Shown: positions 1-8,788 of the stretch, in pieces
Layout of the letters: every line of letters begins with the position of its first letter
Position numbering within the stretch: the first letter of the stretch is position 1
The notes under the pieces: generated by a model
The model's database searches: none
Seen by the model: only the letters and a program-made list of their open reading frames with translations
Told to the model about the DNA's origin: nothing
Program-made: the position numbers and the translations under genes
DNA from: Actinomadura terrae
GTDB taxonomy: Bacteria; Actinomycetota; Actinomycetes; Streptosporangiales; Streptosporangiaceae
NCBI RefSeq assembly: GCF_022751215.1
Contig: NZ_JAICDG010000005.1
Coordinates: forward strand, 124,001 to 188,000
Length of the DNA stretch: 64,000 bases
Direction of reading: 5' to 3'

Positions 1-136
1 CCTTCCGGGTACGCCCGGCATCTCCCTGTCCCGCCTGGGCGGCATGCCTGACATCACCCCAGCATCCTTGCGCTCCGTCCGCCCGACGCGCCAGACGGCC
101 GCGGTCGGGACTGTGGGTCCATGGGTCGGCGAGTCG

Positions 137-2215
137 TCAGGACGGCGGGTCGGCCTTGTGGCGGCCGCCCGGCCTGCGCGGCGGGACGATCCGGGCCCCG
201 CGCCCGTTCGCGCCCCGGGGCAGCGCGTGGCGCGGACGCGGCGCCGAGCCGGGCCGGGACGGCGACGCGGGCGCCCGCTCCGCCGCGCCTTCCTCAGGCG
301 GTTCCGCCTCGGCGACCTCCGGCGCGGGCGCGGGCGCGGCCTGGGCCTGGGACTGGGTGCGCAACTCGCGGACGTACTCCTCGAACTCCATCGAGTGCGC
401 GGTGGGGAGCGTGATGATGCCGGGGTTGGCGTCCACGAGCATGATGCGGCGGCCGGTGGCCCCCGCGTGGGTGAACACCATCGCGGTCGGCGGCAGCTCC
501 TGGAGCTGCGGCGGCTCGGCGAGCAGTTCCCGGAAGCCCTGCTTGTCGGCGCGGGGCGGGGTGACGGTCCGGGCCCAGGCCGTGGCGGAGCTGATGCCCT
601 CGACGAGCGCGGTGTCGTCGGCGGCGGGGGCGGGCAGCGGCGACCAGGCGGGGTCGGTGAGGCCGTCGCCGCGCGGGCGCGCGTAGGCGACCGTGCTGGC
701 GTAGCTCTCGCCCGCGAAGTGCAGCAGCGTCTCCCCGGCGGAGTCGGTGATCTCGGCGACGAGCAGCGGCTGGTCGGCGCCGATGTGCTCGGCGGCGACG
801 CGGGCGTCCTCGGGGTTGCCGAGCCGCATGAACCCGACGGCGGCGTGGCCGCGCCGCCCGAGCCGCTCGCGGACGTGCGGCGGGATCGAGCGGTACATCA
901 GCACGAGCCCGGTGCCGGTGGCCTCGCAGGCGTCGATGAGCCGGTCCAGCACGTCGCCGCGCAGCTTCTCGGCCCCGCACAGGAACAGCGTGTGGTCCCA
1001 GCGGCCGCCGGGCGGCGCCTCGCGGACGCGGTGCGTCAGCGCGGTCGTCACGTAGGTGCCGAGGATCCGGTTGGTGAGGACCCCGGCGCGCCGGTCCATG
1101 GACACGACGTGCAGCCGGGACGGCGGCAGCGCGACCTGCTCGGCGGCGAGCCGCTCCAGCTTGCGCAGCTGCGCCTCCAGCGCCCAGGCGCGGCGGATCA
1201 CGATGCGGTCGGTGGCGTCGCGGCCGAACAGCGTGGCGATGCGTTCGAGCTGCTCGTCGGTCAGCAGGCCCCGGCGCAGGTCGTCGCGGGGGTCGCCGAC
1301 CTGGGCGAGGACGCGCAGCGCGGCGGTGATGCGCGGGATCGTCGCGTCCGGGCCGAGCACGTCGATGAGCCGTTCCAGGATGGAGTTGTCGAACGACAGG
1401 TCGCGGGTGCCGTCCTGCTCCTCGCCCGCCGAGACCACCAGCGACAGGACGTCGGCGAGCGCCTCGGGGCGCAGGCCGCGCGTGACGTCCAGCCGGGGCA
1501 GGTCGGCGGGCAGCACCCAGACGAGCGGGTCGTCGCCCCGGTCGGCGGCGAGGCGCAGCAAATCGTGCGCGACCGCGCCCTCGGACAGGTCGATGACGGT
1601 GAGCCGGGCGCCGACGGCCAGCCGCGCGGCGCCCATGGTCGTGACGGCGGCGGACCACCCGGCGAGCGTCCCGCCGACGACGTCCACCCGGTCGACCCCG
1701 GGCGGGACGGCGACGGGGTACCACTCGCGCTGGCTCTCGTAGGCGGCGTGGCGGCGCTCCCACTCGGTCTTGGCCTCGCCGTAGGCGCGCTCGGCCTCGG
1801 CGCGCTCGCGGTCGCGGGCGGCGCGTTCGCGCTCGTCGCGTTCCCGCTCAGCGGCGATGCGCTCGCGCACGACCTGCTCGTCCCGCCAGAGCGCGCCGCC
1901 GGTGATGCCGAGGACGACCGCGCAGGCCAGCAGCGCGACGGCGGCGAAGGGCCACGGCAGGACGCCCGCGATCCCGCAGGCGAGGAACAGCACGGCCCCG
2001 GCGACCGCGCCGCCGGCGGCCGTTCGCAGCGGGCGGGCGGCCATGTGCTCGGCCGGACGCCGGGCGGGCGAGGGCGCCGGACCGGTCGGAGGGCGCTCGG
2101 GCAGGCCCGGCGGCGGCCCGGGGTCCGGGTGCGCCTGCGCATAGCGCCAGCCCACATGGACGCGGTCGGCCTGGGTGAGCCGCGCCATCGCGGACCCGCT
2201 CGCCATGTCAGTCAC
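137..2215 (-). CDS. Membrane protein resembling a VirD4/TraD-type coupling ATPase with lost nucleotide-binding motifs
   Basis: The role is unknown. The 692-residue product has a Pro-rich N-terminus, two hydrophobic segments (about residues 64-84 and 86-107) and a charged Arg/Glu-rich stretch (110-162) likely to be coiled coil. The rest follows the layout of VirD4/TraD conjugation coupling ATPases. Where Walker A (GxxGxGKT) is expected it reads GGTLAGWSA (181-189). Where Walker B is expected it reads HTLFLCGAE (408-416). The Lys, Ser/Thr and acidic residues needed for ATP binding are therefore absent. The stretch EATGTGLVLMYRS (431-443) fits a later core strand of such ATPases. The last ~80 residues are Pro/Arg-rich. 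The GTG at 2215 has AGGGG nine bases upstream; in-frame ATGs at 2206 and 2188 are alternatives. Family assignment is from remembered motifs and is only moderately secure. Confidence 0.6.
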   Translation of the reverse strand: MTDMASGSAMARLTQADRVHVGWRYAQAHPDPGPPPGLPERPPTGPAPSPARRPAEHMAARPLRTAAGGAVAGAVLFLACGIAGVLPWPFAAVALLACAVVLGITGGALWRDEQVVRERIAAERERDERERAARDRERAEAERAYGEAKTEWERRHAAYESQREWYPVAVPPGVDRVDVVGGTLAGWSAAVTTMGAARLAVGARLTVIDLSEGAVAHDLLRLAADRGDDPLVWVLPADLPRLDVTRGLRPEALADVLSLVVSAGEEQDGTRDLSFDNSILERLIDVLGPDATIPRITAALRVLAQVGDPRDDLRRGLLTDEQLERIATLFGRDATDRIVIRRAWALEAQLRKLERLAAEQVALPPSRLHVVSMDRRAGVLTNRILGTYVTTALTHRVREAPPGGRWDHTLFLCGAEKLRGDVLDRLIDACEATGTGLVLMYRSIPPHVRERLGRRGHAAVGFMRLGNPEDARVAAEHIGADQPLLVAEITDSAGETLLHFAGESYASTVAYARPRGDGLTDPAWSPLPAPAADDTALVEGISSATAWARTVTPPRADKQGFRELLAEPPQLQELPPTAMVFTHAGATGRRIMLVDANPGIITLPTAHSMEFEEYVRELRTQSQAQAAPAPAPEVAEAEPPEEGAAERAPASPSRPGSAPRPRHALPRGANGRGARIVPPRRPGGRHKADPPS

Positions 2216-2499
2216 GTCGAGAGACCCCTGGGAGTTGCGGGACGAGGAGGAACACCTGGGGGTTGTCGGGTTGGTTTCTTACACCACACACAGTAAAGAG
2301 CTTGCCGGGTTTCCGCGTGTCGTTCGCGGAACAGGAGCCAAGATGACCGACTTGGCCTTTCAATTCGGTCACCAGGTCGACCTGCGGGAAACATCGGGCG
2401 CGCCCGGTCCGGAGGATGGCCGGATCCGGCCACCAGGAACTGGCATGGACCGGTGCGGCGAGCCCCACCCGCACCCGACGGGCACCCCACAAGGGCGGT

Positions 2500-4359
2500 T
2501 CAGCCCGCCGGGGGCGCCTTCACCGGCATGAACGCGTCCAGCTCCATCGTCGGGTGCGGGTACTTCCAGTCCGCCCCGTCGAAGGGGACGTACATGCCCT
2601 CCGGGGTGTCGGCGAGGAAGTAGTTGCCGTTCCACTGGTTCGGGTGCGTCACCGGGGAGTCGGCCGGGTAGCGGGCGCCGAGCGGGTGGTACTTCACGTC
2701 CACGCCGAACATCGCGTAGACGGCGGCGTCGACGAAGTTGTAGTGCTCGATGACGCCGCGCAGGTGGGTGTCCTGGACCGCGACGCCGTGCACCCGGTCG
2801 CGGGCGAAGTACAGGGCGCTGAGGTCCTTGACGACCTGGTTGAAGTCGTGGGCGCCGTCGTGGTGGACGAGCGCGCGCGTCCCCTCCTCGGCGAGCAGGA
2901 CGTTCCGCACGTAGGTGGGCAGGTCGCCGAGGAACATGCGGACGCGCGGCATCGCGCCGGGGAAGATGCGCCGCACCCGCTCGTGGGCGAACTGGAGGAA
3001 GTTCGGGTTGACGTCGACGAGGTCGAGCTCCAGGCCCATCGGCTCGACGCAGCCCGCGAGGACGGCCGCCGACCCGCCCATGAACACGCCGACGTCCACG
3101 AGCCGGGTGATCGAGCGGTGCTCGCGCTCGACGCAGCCGAACACGTCGAAGTAGTGCTGGGCGCTGCACTGGTCCTCGTAGGCGAGGTCCACGCCGGCGG
3201 CGCGGGCGGCGATGCGGTCGAACACGGCGTTGCGCCCGGCGAAGGCGCCGAGGTCGGCGTGGTGGCCGCTGAGGATCGGGATGCCGAGCAGGTCGTGCAG
3301 GTCGGCTGTGTCGGCGAGGCTCTCGTCGGGGGCGAGGAAGGTGCCCCACCGCTCGTCGTGCATGGCGACGCTCTCGATGAATCCGCTCACCGCCGACCTC
3401 CCCGCCGGTTCGTCGTGGGCCTCGGCCGTCTCGCGGTCCCCGGCGCGCAGCCGCTCGATCTCCTGCCGCTGCGCGGTGATGGTCTCCGCGAGCCGGTTCG
3501 CGTCCTCGGCGCGCGCCTCCGCCTCGTACTGCAACTGGAGGACGCGCGTGTACAGCGCGATCCGGTTGTTCTCCAGCGTCGAGAGCAGGCCCGAGGACGT
3601 GTAGGGCCGCAGCTCCTCGAAGATCTCCGCGGCGCCGGGCGCGCCGTCCCGGACGAGGACGCCGAACCCGAACACGGCCGGGACGACCGCGAACCGCCAG
3701 CCCCCGGCCTCGGCCACGGCGTCCTCGACGGCGGTGAGGACGCCGTTGCGCTCGCCGCCCGCGTGCCGCGCGACCGTGTACGCGCCGCCGCCGACGAACC
3801 CGGCGGGCGTGAGGTCGTCGTGCCAGACGGTGGGGCCGTCGGGGCTGTCGGGGTGGACGTCGCCGGGCGGCACCGGGGACGGCTGGTAGTAGGTGTCGCG
3901 GCGCCCGCTCGGCCACAGCACGTCGTGCAGGACGACGACCGCGTCCGGGGCGTTCGCCATGATCCAGGCCAGCTCGGCGCGGACGACCGCGTAGTTGTGG
4001 TCGCCGTCCAGCACGTACAGGTCGGCGGCGGGCACCTCGGCCAGCGCCGCCGGGGACGCGCCCTCGACGAGGTGCAGCCGGGGGTCGGCCGACAGGACGG
4101 CGCGCATCTGCGCGTCCGGGCTCGGCTCGACGCAGTGGACGTCGGCGCCGAGGTCGGCGTACAGGGAGCTGACCTGCCCGGACTCCACGCCCACCTCGAC
4201 GACCGTGCCGATCTTCCGGCACCGCGCGATCGCCTCGAACAGCTCCCGGAACACCGACATCGAGTGGACGAGCAGGGGCAGCCCGCGGGCCGCGCGGGCC
4301 TGCGCGTGCGGGTCGTCCCGCGTCCCGCTCACGCCCGCCGCCAAGTCGTCATGTGCCAT
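2500..4359 (-). CDS. Two-domain class I SAM-dependent O-methyltransferase
   Basis: This 619-residue protein carries two methyltransferase domains of the Methyltransf_24/CmcI-TylF kind joined by a coiled coil (about 270-310). Domain 1 has SAM motif I at 53-64 (VVEVGVESGQVS), an acidic loop CVEPS and DGDHNY (118-123). Domain 2 has LVDVGVFMGG (420-429), DLVDVNPN and HHDGAHDFNQ (499-508). Relatives methylate sugar hydroxyls in antibiotics and cell-surface glycans. The ATG at 4359 has a strong ribosome site (AGGAGGA) and lies 11 bases inside the HAD-family gene upstream, so the two are translationally coupled. Sitting at the end of the galactofuranan operon, the likely substrate is a galactan sugar; that is inference. 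Either domain could be the non-catalytic partner. Confidence 0.8.
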   Translation of the reverse strand: MAHDDLAAGVSGTRDDPHAQARAARGLPLLVHSMSVFRELFEAIARCRKIGTVVEVGVESGQVSSLYADLGADVHCVEPSPDAQMRAVLSADPRLHLVEGASPAALAEVPAADLYVLDGDHNYAVVRAELAWIMANAPDAVVVLHDVLWPSGRRDTYYQPSPVPPGDVHPDSPDGPTVWHDDLTPAGFVGGGAYTVARHAGGERNGVLTAVEDAVAEAGGWRFAVVPAVFGFGVLVRDGAPGAAEIFEELRPYTSSGLLSTLENNRIALYTRVLQLQYEAEARAEDANRLAETITAQRQEIERLRAGDRETAEAHDEPAGRSAVSGFIESVAMHDERWGTFLAPDESLADTADLHDLLGIPILSGHHADLGAFAGRNAVFDRIAARAAGVDLAYEDQCSAQHYFDVFGCVEREHRSITRLVDVGVFMGGSAAVLAGCVEPMGLELDLVDVNPNFLQFAHERVRRIFPGAMPRVRMFLGDLPTYVRNVLLAEEGTRALVHHDGAHDFNQVVKDLSALYFARDRVHGVAVQDTHLRGVIEHYNFVDAAVYAMFGVDVKYHPLGARYPADSPVTHPNQWNGNYFLADTPEGMYVPFDGADWKYPHPTMELDAFMPVKAPPAG

Positions 4360-7036
4360 CGCCGAGCTTCCTCCTGGCCACTCGTTGGGCGCCCGCCGCG
4401 ACGCCCCTGACCCCCGCCGCGCGGTACTCCTCGCGCAGCCGCTCGGTGAGCCGGGCGGCGCGCGCCGACCGCTCGGCCCGCCGGTCCACCGGCATCCGCG
4501 GCGCCAGCCCCGTCATCGACTGCGGCAGCATCGCGAACGCGACCGTGACCTGCGCGGAGGAGACGACCCGCGTCCCGGCGCGGCGGGCGAGCGGCAGCCA
4601 CACCGCCGCCCAGGGGGTGTCGAACTCCATCAGGTTGCCGCCGAGGTAGCGGCAGTCGGCGTAGTGCAGGCCGACGAAGTCCTCGGGCCGGTCCCAGCGC
4701 AGCACCTCGCCGTGCCGGCGGCCGCCCGCGACGACCTCCGCCTCGATCCAGTCGACCCGGACGATCGCGGGGCGCCCCGGGATCGCGATCGAGATGTCGA
4801 CGGTGTCGTGGTGCTCGAAGCGGAACCGCGCGAACGACAGCCCGTTGTGGTTGATCCGGACGCGCCGCCGGATCGGCTCGTGCCACTGGTCGTCGGCGGT
4901 CCGGTAGCGGAGCCTGCTGTCGTGGGGCTCGCCCGCCGGGTCGAACGCCTCGCGGTCGATCGCGCCCTCGGCGACGGCCCGCGCCATCGCGCCGAGCCCG
5001 GTGTCGGACGCGGAGATCAGCGCGGGCCAGAACGAGTCGCGCATGTCCAGGTCGCCGAGGTCGCCCGGGGACAGGTACGGGATCGCGGGCTTGAGGTCGC
5101 GCGGCAGCAGCGTCGTGACGGTCGCGGAGCCGAAGTTGTCCTCGTGCACCCAGTTGCCGAACACGGCGGCCTCGTCGGCGGTCGGCGACTCCAGCGCCGC
5201 GACGAGAATCCGCGCCAGCCGGTTCCGCGCGGCCTGCGGCGCGGCGAGGTCCGGCCACTCCGCCTCGCCCGCGTTCGCGGCGGCGGTCACGTACCGGTTC
5301 CAGAGCCGCTGGAAGGCGAGCACCCCGTCCTGGACGGTACGGCGCTCGGCGTTCTGCGACGGGGAGTCCGCGGCGGTGCCGAGGATCGGCGCGGCGTCCT
5401 CGGTGAACCCGATCAGCGACCCGCACAGCGCGTTGACGCACTGCTCGACGATCTCGGGGCTGCGGGTCACGGTCGCGGCGACGTGCGCGGGATGCCCGGC
5501 CTGCGCGAGGTAGCCCTCGGCGCGCAGCCCGGCCAGGTACACGCGCTCGGCGCGGGCGTCGGTGGCGAGGTAGAGCCCGGCGGGCGCGATGTCGATCCGG
5601 GCGATGTCGAGCGCGCGGGCGAGCTGGCGCTGGATCGTCCCGCCCCAGCCGAGGTCGACCAGCGTCAGGTCGGCCCCGTCGAGCGCGCCCGCCTCGCGCA
5701 GCGAGCGGATCAGCCGCTCGCGCGCGGCGGTGACCGTCACCGCGAGCCGGTTGCACAGATGCGGGGTCTCGGTCAGCGCGCGGGCGACGCGGTCGGCGAC
5801 GTCGCCGTTGTCGATGACGGTGTCCAGCTCGGTCGCGAGTCCGGGCACGTCGCCGGGCTGGAGCTCCAGCACCGACAGCGCCTGCCGGACGGTCAGCCGG
5901 TAGCCGGTGCGGATGAACGCGTGCACGGCCTCGGTGTCGTGCGCGTCGAGCCCGGCGAGCGAGGTCACGAACCGCGACAGCCACACCGGCCTGGCCTCGA
6001 CGTCCAGGCCGCGCGCCTTCGCGGCGTTGTTGATCAGCCGGGAGAGCAGCTCGCCCTCGCGCATCGTGCACCACAGCACGCGGGTGCCGGTGTCGTGCGC
6101 GCGCCGCGCGGCCCACTCCGCGAACCCGGTCAGCACCGGGCCGAGCACGCCCGCGCCGAACCGCCACGCGACGTCCAGCGCCGAGGTCGAGTACGGGACG
6201 CCGGAGTGGACGGCCTTGGCGCGCAGGCTCGTCAGCCCGAAGTCGCCGTGCCGCTCGTCCAGGTCGGGAGCGTGGTCGCCGTGCCGTTCGACGGGCTCGC
6301 GCTCGCGGCGCAGCACGTCCCGGTAGGGGTCGTCGAGCCTGCGGTAGTGCACGGTGCGGACGCCGAGGCCCGCCGGGACCTCGTCGTCGGCGATCGGGTG
6401 GTCGCCGATGTGCACGATCTGCTCGGGCGCCCGGCCGAGGTCGCGCAGGACGATGTCCCACAGCCCGGTCGCCTTGGCGGTGCCGTGCTGGTTGGAGCGG
6501 AAGACCCGCACGTCCTGCATCGGCCCCAGCTCGGGACGGTCGAGCAGGTGGGAGAGCTGGTCCTCGGTGAAGTAGGTGTCGGACACGAGCACGACCTCGA
6601 TGTCCTGCTTGCGCGCCGCCCTGACGACCTCGGCGATGTCGAGGTCGACGACGGTCAGCTCGCGTTCGAGCGCGACCTCGGCGGCGACGAGCCGCTCCAG
6701 CGGCGTGTCGCCGAAGGGGGCGCCGGGCTTGTCGAGCGGCATGGCCCGCCAGATGTCGGCCAGCGAGACCTCGGAGCCGAGGCCGTCGCGGCTGCGCCGG
6801 GCGGTCTGCTCGGCGCCGATCCGCATCCGCCGGAACGTCGCGTCGCTCATCCAGGCCGGGGCCGCCCCCTCGGCGCGCAACCTGGCGCCGAGCAGCGCGA
6901 ACACGTCCGCCGGGCGCGGGACGCGGCGCCACAGGATCGTGTCGAAGACGTCCAGCGACAGGACGGCGCACGCCCGGTCGGCGATGACGCGATGGACGTT
7001 GTCGAGCAGCGGGACCGCGTTCTCCTGCTTGGTCAA
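4349..7036 (-). CDS. HAD-superfamily hydrolase-like protein (COG5610 type), large
   Basis: The N-terminal third is a haloacid-dehalogenase domain: motif I SLDVFDTILWR (about residues 27-37), motif II VLVSDTYF, a lysine in GTAKATG and motif IV VHIGDHPIADDE. The position two after the motif I nucleophile is Phe rather than the Asp typical of phosphatases. The remaining ~600 residues are unassigned; parts such as LVDLGWGGTIQRQLARAL recur in COG5610-type proteins of capsule and surface-glycan loci. It lies 118 bases downstream of the Wzt-type ATPase gene and overlaps the methyltransferase gene. The TTG at 7036 is preceded by GAGAGG seven bases away and puts the first HAD motif about 30 residues in. 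A GTG at 7123 (29 residues longer) has no good ribosome site. Confidence 0.75.
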   Translation of the reverse strand: MTKQENAVPLLDNVHRVIADRACAVLSLDVFDTILWRRVPRPADVFALLGARLRAEGAAPAWMSDATFRRMRIGAEQTARRSRDGLGSEVSLADIWRAMPLDKPGAPFGDTPLERLVAAEVALERELTVVDLDIAEVVRAARKQDIEVVLVSDTYFTEDQLSHLLDRPELGPMQDVRVFRSNQHGTAKATGLWDIVLRDLGRAPEQIVHIGDHPIADDEVPAGLGVRTVHYRRLDDPYRDVLRREREPVERHGDHAPDLDERHGDFGLTSLRAKAVHSGVPYSTSALDVAWRFGAGVLGPVLTGFAEWAARRAHDTGTRVLWCTMREGELLSRLINNAAKARGLDVEARPVWLSRFVTSLAGLDAHDTEAVHAFIRTGYRLTVRQALSVLELQPGDVPGLATELDTVIDNGDVADRVARALTETPHLCNRLAVTVTAARERLIRSLREAGALDGADLTLVDLGWGGTIQRQLARALDIARIDIAPAGLYLATDARAERVYLAGLRAEGYLAQAGHPAHVAATVTRSPEIVEQCVNALCGSLIGFTEDAAPILGTAADSPSQNAERRTVQDGVLAFQRLWNRYVTAAANAGEAEWPDLAAPQAARNRLARILVAALESPTADEAAVFGNWVHEDNFGSATVTTLLPRDLKPAIPYLSPGDLGDLDMRDSFWPALISASDTGLGAMARAVAEGAIDREAFDPAGEPHDSRLRYRTADDQWHEPIRRRVRINHNGLSFARFRFEHHDTVDISIAIPGRPAIVRVDWIEAEVVAGGRRHGEVLRWDRPEDFVGLHYADCRYLGGNLMEFDTPWAAVWLPLARRAGTRVVSSAQVTVAFAMLPQSMTGLAPRMPVDRRAERSARAARLTERLREEYRAAGVRGVAAGAQRVARRKLGDGT

Positions 7037-7154
7037 CGCCGCACCTCTCTTCCGAACCCCGGGCGTGGACTGGGAGCGGGGTCTGCCTTGCTCTGGGCCG
7101 TTGCCCGCCACGGCCCGAGACACCTTATCTAAGTCAATTTCGGATATGAGAGCT

Positions 7155-7916
7155 TCATCCCTCGGGCATCGCGGCGGCGGCGCGGCGGGCCTGGCGGTCG
7201 GCGCGGACGAGCGCGCCCGCCTCGGCGGTCGGGCCGTCGAAGGCGACCCGGCCCTGCCGCATCGTGATCCCCCGGTCGCACAGTCCGATGAGCATCTGGA
7301 TGTCGTGGGCGACGATGACCATCGTGCGGCCCTGCCCGCGCAGCTCGCGGATCCGCTCCAGGCACCGCTCGCGGAACGGCGGGTCGCCGACGGCCAGCAC
7401 CTCGTCGATCAGGAAGACGTCCGGCTCGGTGTGCGCGGCGATCGAGAACGCCAGCCGCATGAACATGCCGGACGAGTAGAACTTCACCTGGTCGTCGAGG
7501 AACCGCCCGATGCCGGAGAACTCGACGATCGCGTCGAACTTGCGCTCGATCTCCGGCCTGGTCATGCCGAGGATCGCGCCGTTGAGGTGGACGTTCTCGC
7601 GCCCGGTCAGCTCGGGGTGCAGCCCGGCGCCGACGTCGATGAGCCCGGCGATGCGGCCCCGGACGAGCACCCGGCCCGCGTCCGGCCGCATGACCCCGGA
7701 GATCAGCTTGAGCAGGGTGCTCTTGCCCGAGCCGTTCAGCCCCATCAGCGCGACGGTCTCGCCCCGGTCGATGGTCAGGCTCACCCCGTCCAGCGCCCGG
7801 AACCGGTCCGACAGCCGCTCGCCGCGCAGCGCGCGGACGCTCATCTCCTTGATCGAGCGGGCGTGCCGCAGCGTGAAGTGCTTGGTGACGTCGTCGATGA
7901 CGATCGAGGGGGTCAC
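7155..7916 (-). CDS. Wzt-type ABC transporter ATPase for polysaccharide export
   Basis: This 253-residue ABC ATPase energises export of a lipid-linked surface polysaccharide. Visible motifs are Walker A GLNGSGKS, a signature region YSSGM, Walker B DVFLIDEVLAVGD and a switch His (IVAHDIQ). GLIDVGAGLHPELTGREN is typical of the Wzt/TagH/RfbB subfamily. It lacks the C-terminal carbohydrate-binding domain of long Wzt proteins, so it is the short type also found for mycobacterial galactan export (Rv3781-like). The GTG at 7916 lies two bases after the stop of the permease gene, whose last codons supply the AGGAG ribosome site. It pairs with that permease. Confidence 0.92.
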   Translation of the reverse strand: MTPSIVIDDVTKHFTLRHARSIKEMSVRALRGERLSDRFRALDGVSLTIDRGETVALMGLNGSGKSTLLKLISGVMRPDAGRVLVRGRIAGLIDVGAGLHPELTGRENVHLNGAILGMTRPEIERKFDAIVEFSGIGRFLDDQVKFYSSGMFMRLAFSIAAHTEPDVFLIDEVLAVGDPPFRERCLERIRELRGQGRTMVIVAHDIQMLIGLCDRGITMRQGRVAFDGPTAEAGALVRADRQARRAAAAMPEG

Positions 7917-7918
7917 GG

Positions 7919-8788
7919 CTACAGCTCCTGCGCGAATCGCTTCTGCATGCGGGCGAACGCCGCGTGCCCGGCGAGGAACACCAGCAGGCTCACGCCGAGC
8001 GACAGCGCGGCGCGCGCGTACAGGTCCGGCGGGAGGGCGAAGTCGTCGCCGGTCCCGGGCAGCCAGAACGCGCGCTGGAACAGCGACACGGCGCTGACCA
8101 GCGGGTTGGCGAGGTACACGGCCAGGACCCAGCCGGGCGCGTGCTCCCGGACGTGCGTCCACGGGTAGATCATCGGCACCGACCAGGTGATGACGATGAC
8201 CGAGATGTCGACGACCTGCTCCAGGTCGCGGAAGAACACGTTGACGGCCGCGCACGCCAGCCCGAGGCCGAGCCCGAGGACCACGATGATCGAGAAGCCG
8301 AGCACGGCGGCGGCGAGCGCGGCGGGCGAGGGGCGCCAGCCGGACGCGACCGCGCCGCCGAGCAGGATCATCATGCCGGGCAGGAAGTGCACCAGCGACA
8401 CCAGCGCGGACGCGGTCGGGAACAGCTCGCGGGGCAGGAACACCTTGTTGACCAGCGGCGCGTTGCCCGTCACCGACCGGGTCGTCGAGTGCAGCGTCTC
8501 GGTGAACAGGTTGACCAGCACCATGCCCGAGAACAGGTAGACCGGGAAGTCGTCGATCTGCTTGCCCATGCCGAGGAAGACCCCGACGACGTAGAAGTAG
8601 ACCGAGAACGTCACGGCGGGCCGCACGTAGGACCAGCCGAGGCCGAGCAGCGACCCCTTGTAGCGGGCCCGCAGCTCGCGGCGGACGAGCAGCCGCAGCA
8701 GGTACCTGTTCCGGAACGTCTGCCGCAGGCCGCCGTCCTCGCCGGGGGGACGCAGCGGCGGATCGTCCTGGAACGCCGTCGCCGTCAT
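7919..8788 (-). CDS. Wzm-type ABC-2 permease for polysaccharide export
   Basis: This 289-residue polytopic protein of the ABC-2 family has about six membrane segments after a cytoplasmic N-terminus. RNRYLLRLLVRRELRARYKG precedes the first membrane span, as in Wzm/TagG permeases, and the loop VNKVFLPRELFP is conserved in O-antigen and teichoic-acid exporters. It forms the membrane channel for the adjacent Wzt-type ATPase. The ATG at 8788 overlaps the stop of glfT2 by four bases (ATGA). By analogy with mycobacterial Rv3783/Rv3781, the cargo is expected to be the lipid-linked galactan made by the neighbouring Glf and GlfT2; that is inference from context. Confidence 0.9.
   Translation of the reverse strand: MTATAFQDDPPLRPPGEDGGLRQTFRNRYLLRLLVRRELRARYKGSLLGLGWSYVRPAVTFSVYFYVVGVFLGMGKQIDDFPVYLFSGMVLVNLFTETLHSTTRSVTGNAPLVNKVFLPRELFPTASALVSLVHFLPGMMILLGGAVASGWRPSPAALAAAVLGFSIIVVLGLGLGLACAAVNVFFRDLEQVVDISVIVITWSVPMIYPWTHVREHAPGWVLAVYLANPLVSAVSLFQRAFWLPGTGDDFALPPDLYARAALSLGVSLLVFLAGHAAFARMQKRFAQEL

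Noticed and set aside
137..2215. Possibility that the left-edge membrane protein is EccE
   Set aside because: It has two N-terminal helices like EccE, but it is twice the usual length, far from the ESX genes and its core matches coupling ATPases better.
2343..2531. A 62-codon rightward frame beginning MTDLAFQFGHQVDLRE with AGGAG seven bases upstream
   Set aside because: It runs into the end of the methyltransferase gene in antisense, its second half is Pro-rich shadow sequence and codon bias is weak. It may be a gene remnant, but I cannot support it as a gene.
7037..7123. A longer HAD-family start at the GTG at 7123
   Set aside because: No ribosome site precedes it and the extra residues are polar and unlike the family; the TTG at 7036 has GAGAGG at good spacing.
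3995..7132. Kilobase-long open frames opposite the real genes (here 1045 codons)
   Set aside because: High GC leaves few stop codons on the antisense strand. These frames are Arg/Gly/Pro-rich with no recognisable domains, while the opposite strand carries clear protein families.
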